Shown: positions 5,403-7,406 of the stretch, in pieces
Layout: each line of letters opens with the position of its first letter
Position numbering within the stretch: the first letter of the stretch is position 1
Source of the DNA: Reyranella sp.
Lineage (GTDB): Bacteria > Pseudomonadota > Alphaproteobacteria > Reyranellales > Reyranellaceae
DNA: 7,406 bases
Direction of reading: 5' to 3'
Assembly: GCA_004296815.1 (NCBI GenBank)
Contig: SCVT01000708.1
Coordinates: 1 to 7,406, forward strand
Made by a program: the position numbers and the translations under genes
Notes under the pieces: generated by a model
Seen by the model: the letters and a program-made list of their open reading frames with translations, nothing else
What the model was told of the DNA's origin: nothing
Databases searched by the model: none

Positions 5403-6469
5403 GTTCCTACCTCCAGGTCCGGAACCTCGCGAAGCGTTTCGGCGACTTCACGGCCCTCGGCGACGTCTCTCTCGACGTCGGCGAGGGCGAGTTCGTGTGC
5501 TTCCTCGGCCCCTCGGGCTGCGGCAAGACCACGCTTCTGCGCGCCATCGCGGGCCTCGACCCGCAGAGCGCCGGCACGATCCACCAGAAGGGGCGCGACG
5601 TCTCGGCCCTGCCGCCGGCCAAGCGCGACTTCGGCATCGTCTTCCAGTCCTACGCGCTCTTTCCCAACCTGACGGTGGCCGACAATGTCGGCTACGGGCT
5701 GGTCAGCCGCCGCGAGAGCAAGGCGGCGATCAAGGCCCGCGTCGCCGAGCTGCTGGCGCTGGTCGGCCTGCCCGATGCCGGACCGAAATATCCCGCGCAG
5801 CTCTCTGGCGGCCAGCAGCAGCGCGTCGCGCTCGCCCGTGCGCTCGCGACCTCGCCCGGCCTGCTGCTGCTCGACGAGCCGCTGTCGGCGCTCGACGCCC
5901 GCGTTCGCTTGCGCCTGCGCCACGAGATCAAGGCGCTGCAACGCCGATTGGGCGTCACCACCATCATGGTGACGCACGACCAGGAGGAGGCGCTGACCAT
6001 GGCCGATCGCATCGTGGTGATGAACCACGGCGCCATCGAGCAGGTCGGCACGCCGCAGGAGATCTACCGGCGGCCGGCCTCGGCCTTCGTGGCAGACTTC
6101 GTGGGCTCGATGAACTTCCTGTCCGGCACCCTGACCGCGCCCGACAAGGTGCGCGTCGCCGGCATCGACTTCGCCTGCGCAGCCCAGGACGGGCTGGCGC
6201 CGGGGCAGAAGGTCAACCTCTGCATCCGCCCTGAGGACGTGCGCGTGCGCGACCTGCCGGCCGACATCCAGAACCGGGTGCCGGTCGAGGTCGCCAACCT
6301 CGACTTCGTCGGCGCCTTCTGCCGCGCCACGCTGACGGCGCGTGCCGCGGCCGAGGTGGCGATGACCGCGGATTTCTCGAGCAACCTGATCCGCGACCTG
6401 GGCGTCGATCTCGGTACCAAGCTCGACGTCGCCCTGCCGCCGGACCGGCTCAGGGTCTTCGCCGCTTGA
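5399..6469 (+). CDS. phnT2: Putative 2-aminoethylphosphonate ABC transporter, ATP-binding protein
   Basis: A 356-residue cytoplasmic ATPase that powers the importer. Motifs in order are Walker [10 protein letters not shown] at 37-45, Q-loop Gln at 83 in [12 protein letters not shown] signature LSGGQQQR at 135-142, Walker B LLLLDEP at 155-161 followed by a D-loop SALD, and the switch His at 193 in VTHDQEEA. All catalytic residues are present. The C-terminal part from about residue 235 ([11 protein letters not shown], then IRPEDVRV) is a TOBE-type regulatory domain as in spermidine/putrescine and iron(III) importers. ATPases of this kind are similar across substrates, so the phosphonate assignment comes from its neighbours. 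GTG at 5399 was chosen because it overlaps the previous stop as GTGA and places the beta-strand [13 protein letters not shown] normally. An open frame from 5324 lies inside the binding-protein gene and is rejected as a start. Confidence 0.93.
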   Translation: MSSYLQVRNLAKRFGDFTALGDVSLDVGEGEFVCFLGPSGCGKTTLLRAIAGLDPQSAGTIHQKGRDVSALPPAKRDFGIVFQSYALFPNLTVADNVGYGLVSRRESKAAIKARVAELLALVGLPDAGPKYPAQLSGGQQQRVALARALATSPGLLLLDEPLSALDARVRLRLRHEIKALQRRLGVTTIMVTHDQEEALTMADRIVVMNHGAIEQVGTPQEIYRRPASAFVADFVGSMNFLSGTLTAPDKVRVAGIDFACAAQDGLAPGQKVNLCIRPEDVRVRDLPADIQNRVPVEVANLDFVGAFCRATLTARAAAEVAMTADFSSNLIRDLGVDLGTKLDVALPPDRLRVFAA

Positions 6470-7406
6470 GCCTCGCGCTCCCCACGTCGAAGGTCGGGCT
6501 GTCGCGCGACGACCTGATGATGCGCGCGGGCGTCGTGCTGCTGGCGCTGGTGCTGCTGGTGATCGTCGCCCTGCCGCTCTGGTCGCTGCTCGCCAAGGGC
6601 TTCGAGGACCGCGACGGCAAGTTCGTCGGGCTGGCCAACTACATCACCTACTTCTCGACGCCCTCGCTGGTCGTCTCGGCCGTCAACAGCTTCAAGGTGG
6701 CCGCGATCGCCACCGTGATCGTGGTGCCGCTCGCCTTCCTCTACGCCTATGCGCTGACGCGCGCGGTCCTGCCGATGCGCTGGCTGTTCCAGGGCGTGGC
6801 GCTGATCCCGATCTTCGCCCCCTCGCTGCTGCCGGGCATCGCGCTGATCTACCTGTTCGGCACGCAGGGCTTCTTCAAGGCGCTGCTGGGCGGCGGCTCG
6901 ATCTACGGCATCGACGGCATCGTGATCGCGCAGGTCTTCTACTGCTTCCCGCATGCCACCCTGATCCTGGTGACGGCGCTGGCGACTGCCGATGCGCGGC
7001 TCTACGAGGCGGCTGACGTGCTGGGTGCCTCCAAGATCCGCGTGTTCTTCACGGTGACCTTGCCCGGCGCCAAGTACGGCCTGATCAGCGCGGCGCTGGT
7101 CGTGTTCACGCTGGTCATGACGGATTTCGGCATCGCCAAGGTGATCGGCGGCAACTTCAACGTGTTGGCGACCGACGTCTACAAGCAGGTGATCGGCCAG
7201 CAGAACTTCTCGATGGGCGCCGTGGTCGGCATGGTGCTGCTGGCGCCGGCGGCGCTGGCCTTCGTCGTCGACCATCTGGTACAGCGCAAGCAGGTGGCGC
7301 TGCTGACGGCACGCGCCGTACCCCTGGTGCCGCGGCCCAAGCTCGGGCGCGATCTCTTCTTCACGATCTTCTGCACGATCGTGGCGCTCTGCATCCTCGC
7401 CATCCT
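6466..7406 (+). CDS. phnU2: Putative 2-aminoethylphosphonate ABC transporter, double-length permease (3' end missing)
   Basis: An open frame of 313 codons running off the right edge. It encodes an inner-membrane permease with hydrophobic segments near residues 20-43, 75-98, 108-130, 146-170, 200-222 and 243-266. The cytoplasmic coupling motif EAADVLGAS begins at 181 and ends in TLPGAK, contacting the ATPase. After a basic linker ([20 protein letters not shown]) another hydrophobic segment starts near 297. A new membrane half after the six helices suggests the fused two-domain permease (about 560 residues) of the PhnU2 and FbpB-like type, so one protein would form the whole channel. The TTG at 6466 overlaps the ATPase stop as TTGA, which mirrors the previous junction. 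ATG at 6517 is the alternative, starting just before the first helix. No strong ribosome binding site precedes either, consistent with coupled translation. Confidence 0.9.
   Translation, partial: MSLALPTSKVGLSRDDLMMRAGVVLLALVLLVIVALPLWSLLAKGFEDRDGKFVGLANYITYFSTPSLVVSAVNSFKVAAIATVIVVPLAFLYAYALTRAVLPMRWLFQGVALIPIFAPSLLPGIALIYLFGTQGFFKALLGGGSIYGIDGIVIAQVFYCFPHATLILVTALATADARLYEAADVLGASKIRVFFTVTLPGAKYGLISAALVVFTLVMTDFGIAKVIGGNFNVLATDVYKQVIGQQNFSMGAVVGMVLLAPAALAFVVDHLVQRKQVALLTARAVPLVPRPKLGRDLFFTIFCTIVALCILAI

Noticed and set aside
6064..7275. Minus-strand open frame of 403 codons opposite the ATPase and permease
   Set aside because: Its composition (long runs rich in Arg, His, Gln, Asp) is the antisense of hydrophobic GC-rich membrane codons. 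The plus strand encodes an evident TOBE domain and permease.
1..7406. Mobile elements, CRISPR arrays, tRNA or rRNA genes
   Set aside because: I saw no transposase-like protein, terminal inverted repeats, regularly spaced repeats, or tRNA/rRNA sequence signatures on either strand.

Overview
The window is about two-thirds G+C and densely coded, with few and short intergenic gaps. Gene content and protein sequence style point to an alphaproteobacterium, possibly of the Rhizobiales or Reyranella type. That placement is an inference from protein resemblance; no rRNA or marker gene is present.

Layout. (1) Positions 3-710, minus strand: the N-terminal 236 codons of a large protein resembling bacterial phospholipase D-family proteins, running off the left edge. 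(2) Positions 824-2308, plus strand, divergent from it: a complete EthA-like Baeyer-Villiger/flavin monooxygenase. (3) Positions 2309-3673, minus strand: three small genes read right to left. These are an ester cyclase/NTF2-like protein, an ArsR-family repressor, and an SRPBCC/AHSA1 protein translationally coupled to the repressor. A striking inverted repeat touches the arsR start codon. (4) Positions 3725-4195, plus strand, divergent from the cyclase gene: a MarR-family regulator. (5) Positions 4359-7406, plus strand: an ABC importer operon with a periplasmic binding protein, an ATPase and the first half of a double-length permease. It matches the family annotated as the putative 2-aminoethylphosphonate importer (PhnS2-PhnT2-PhnU2) and runs off the right edge.

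How the genes work together. The importer genes overlap by four bases at each junction (GTGA, then TTGA), so they are almost certainly one operon with coupled translation. A 7-4-7 direct repeat resembling a Pho box lies about 56 bases before the binding-protein start, which would fit control by phosphate limitation. The ArsR-SRPBCC pair is a common two-gene autoregulated arrangement, and its operator is unusually clear. The monooxygenase and the SRPBCC gene converge with no base between their stop codons.

All gene families seen are known ones and I see no convincing undescribed system. The points most worth a second look are the double operator at arsR with no room for a ribosome binding site, the candidate Pho box, and the abutting convergent stop codons within a perfect palindrome.
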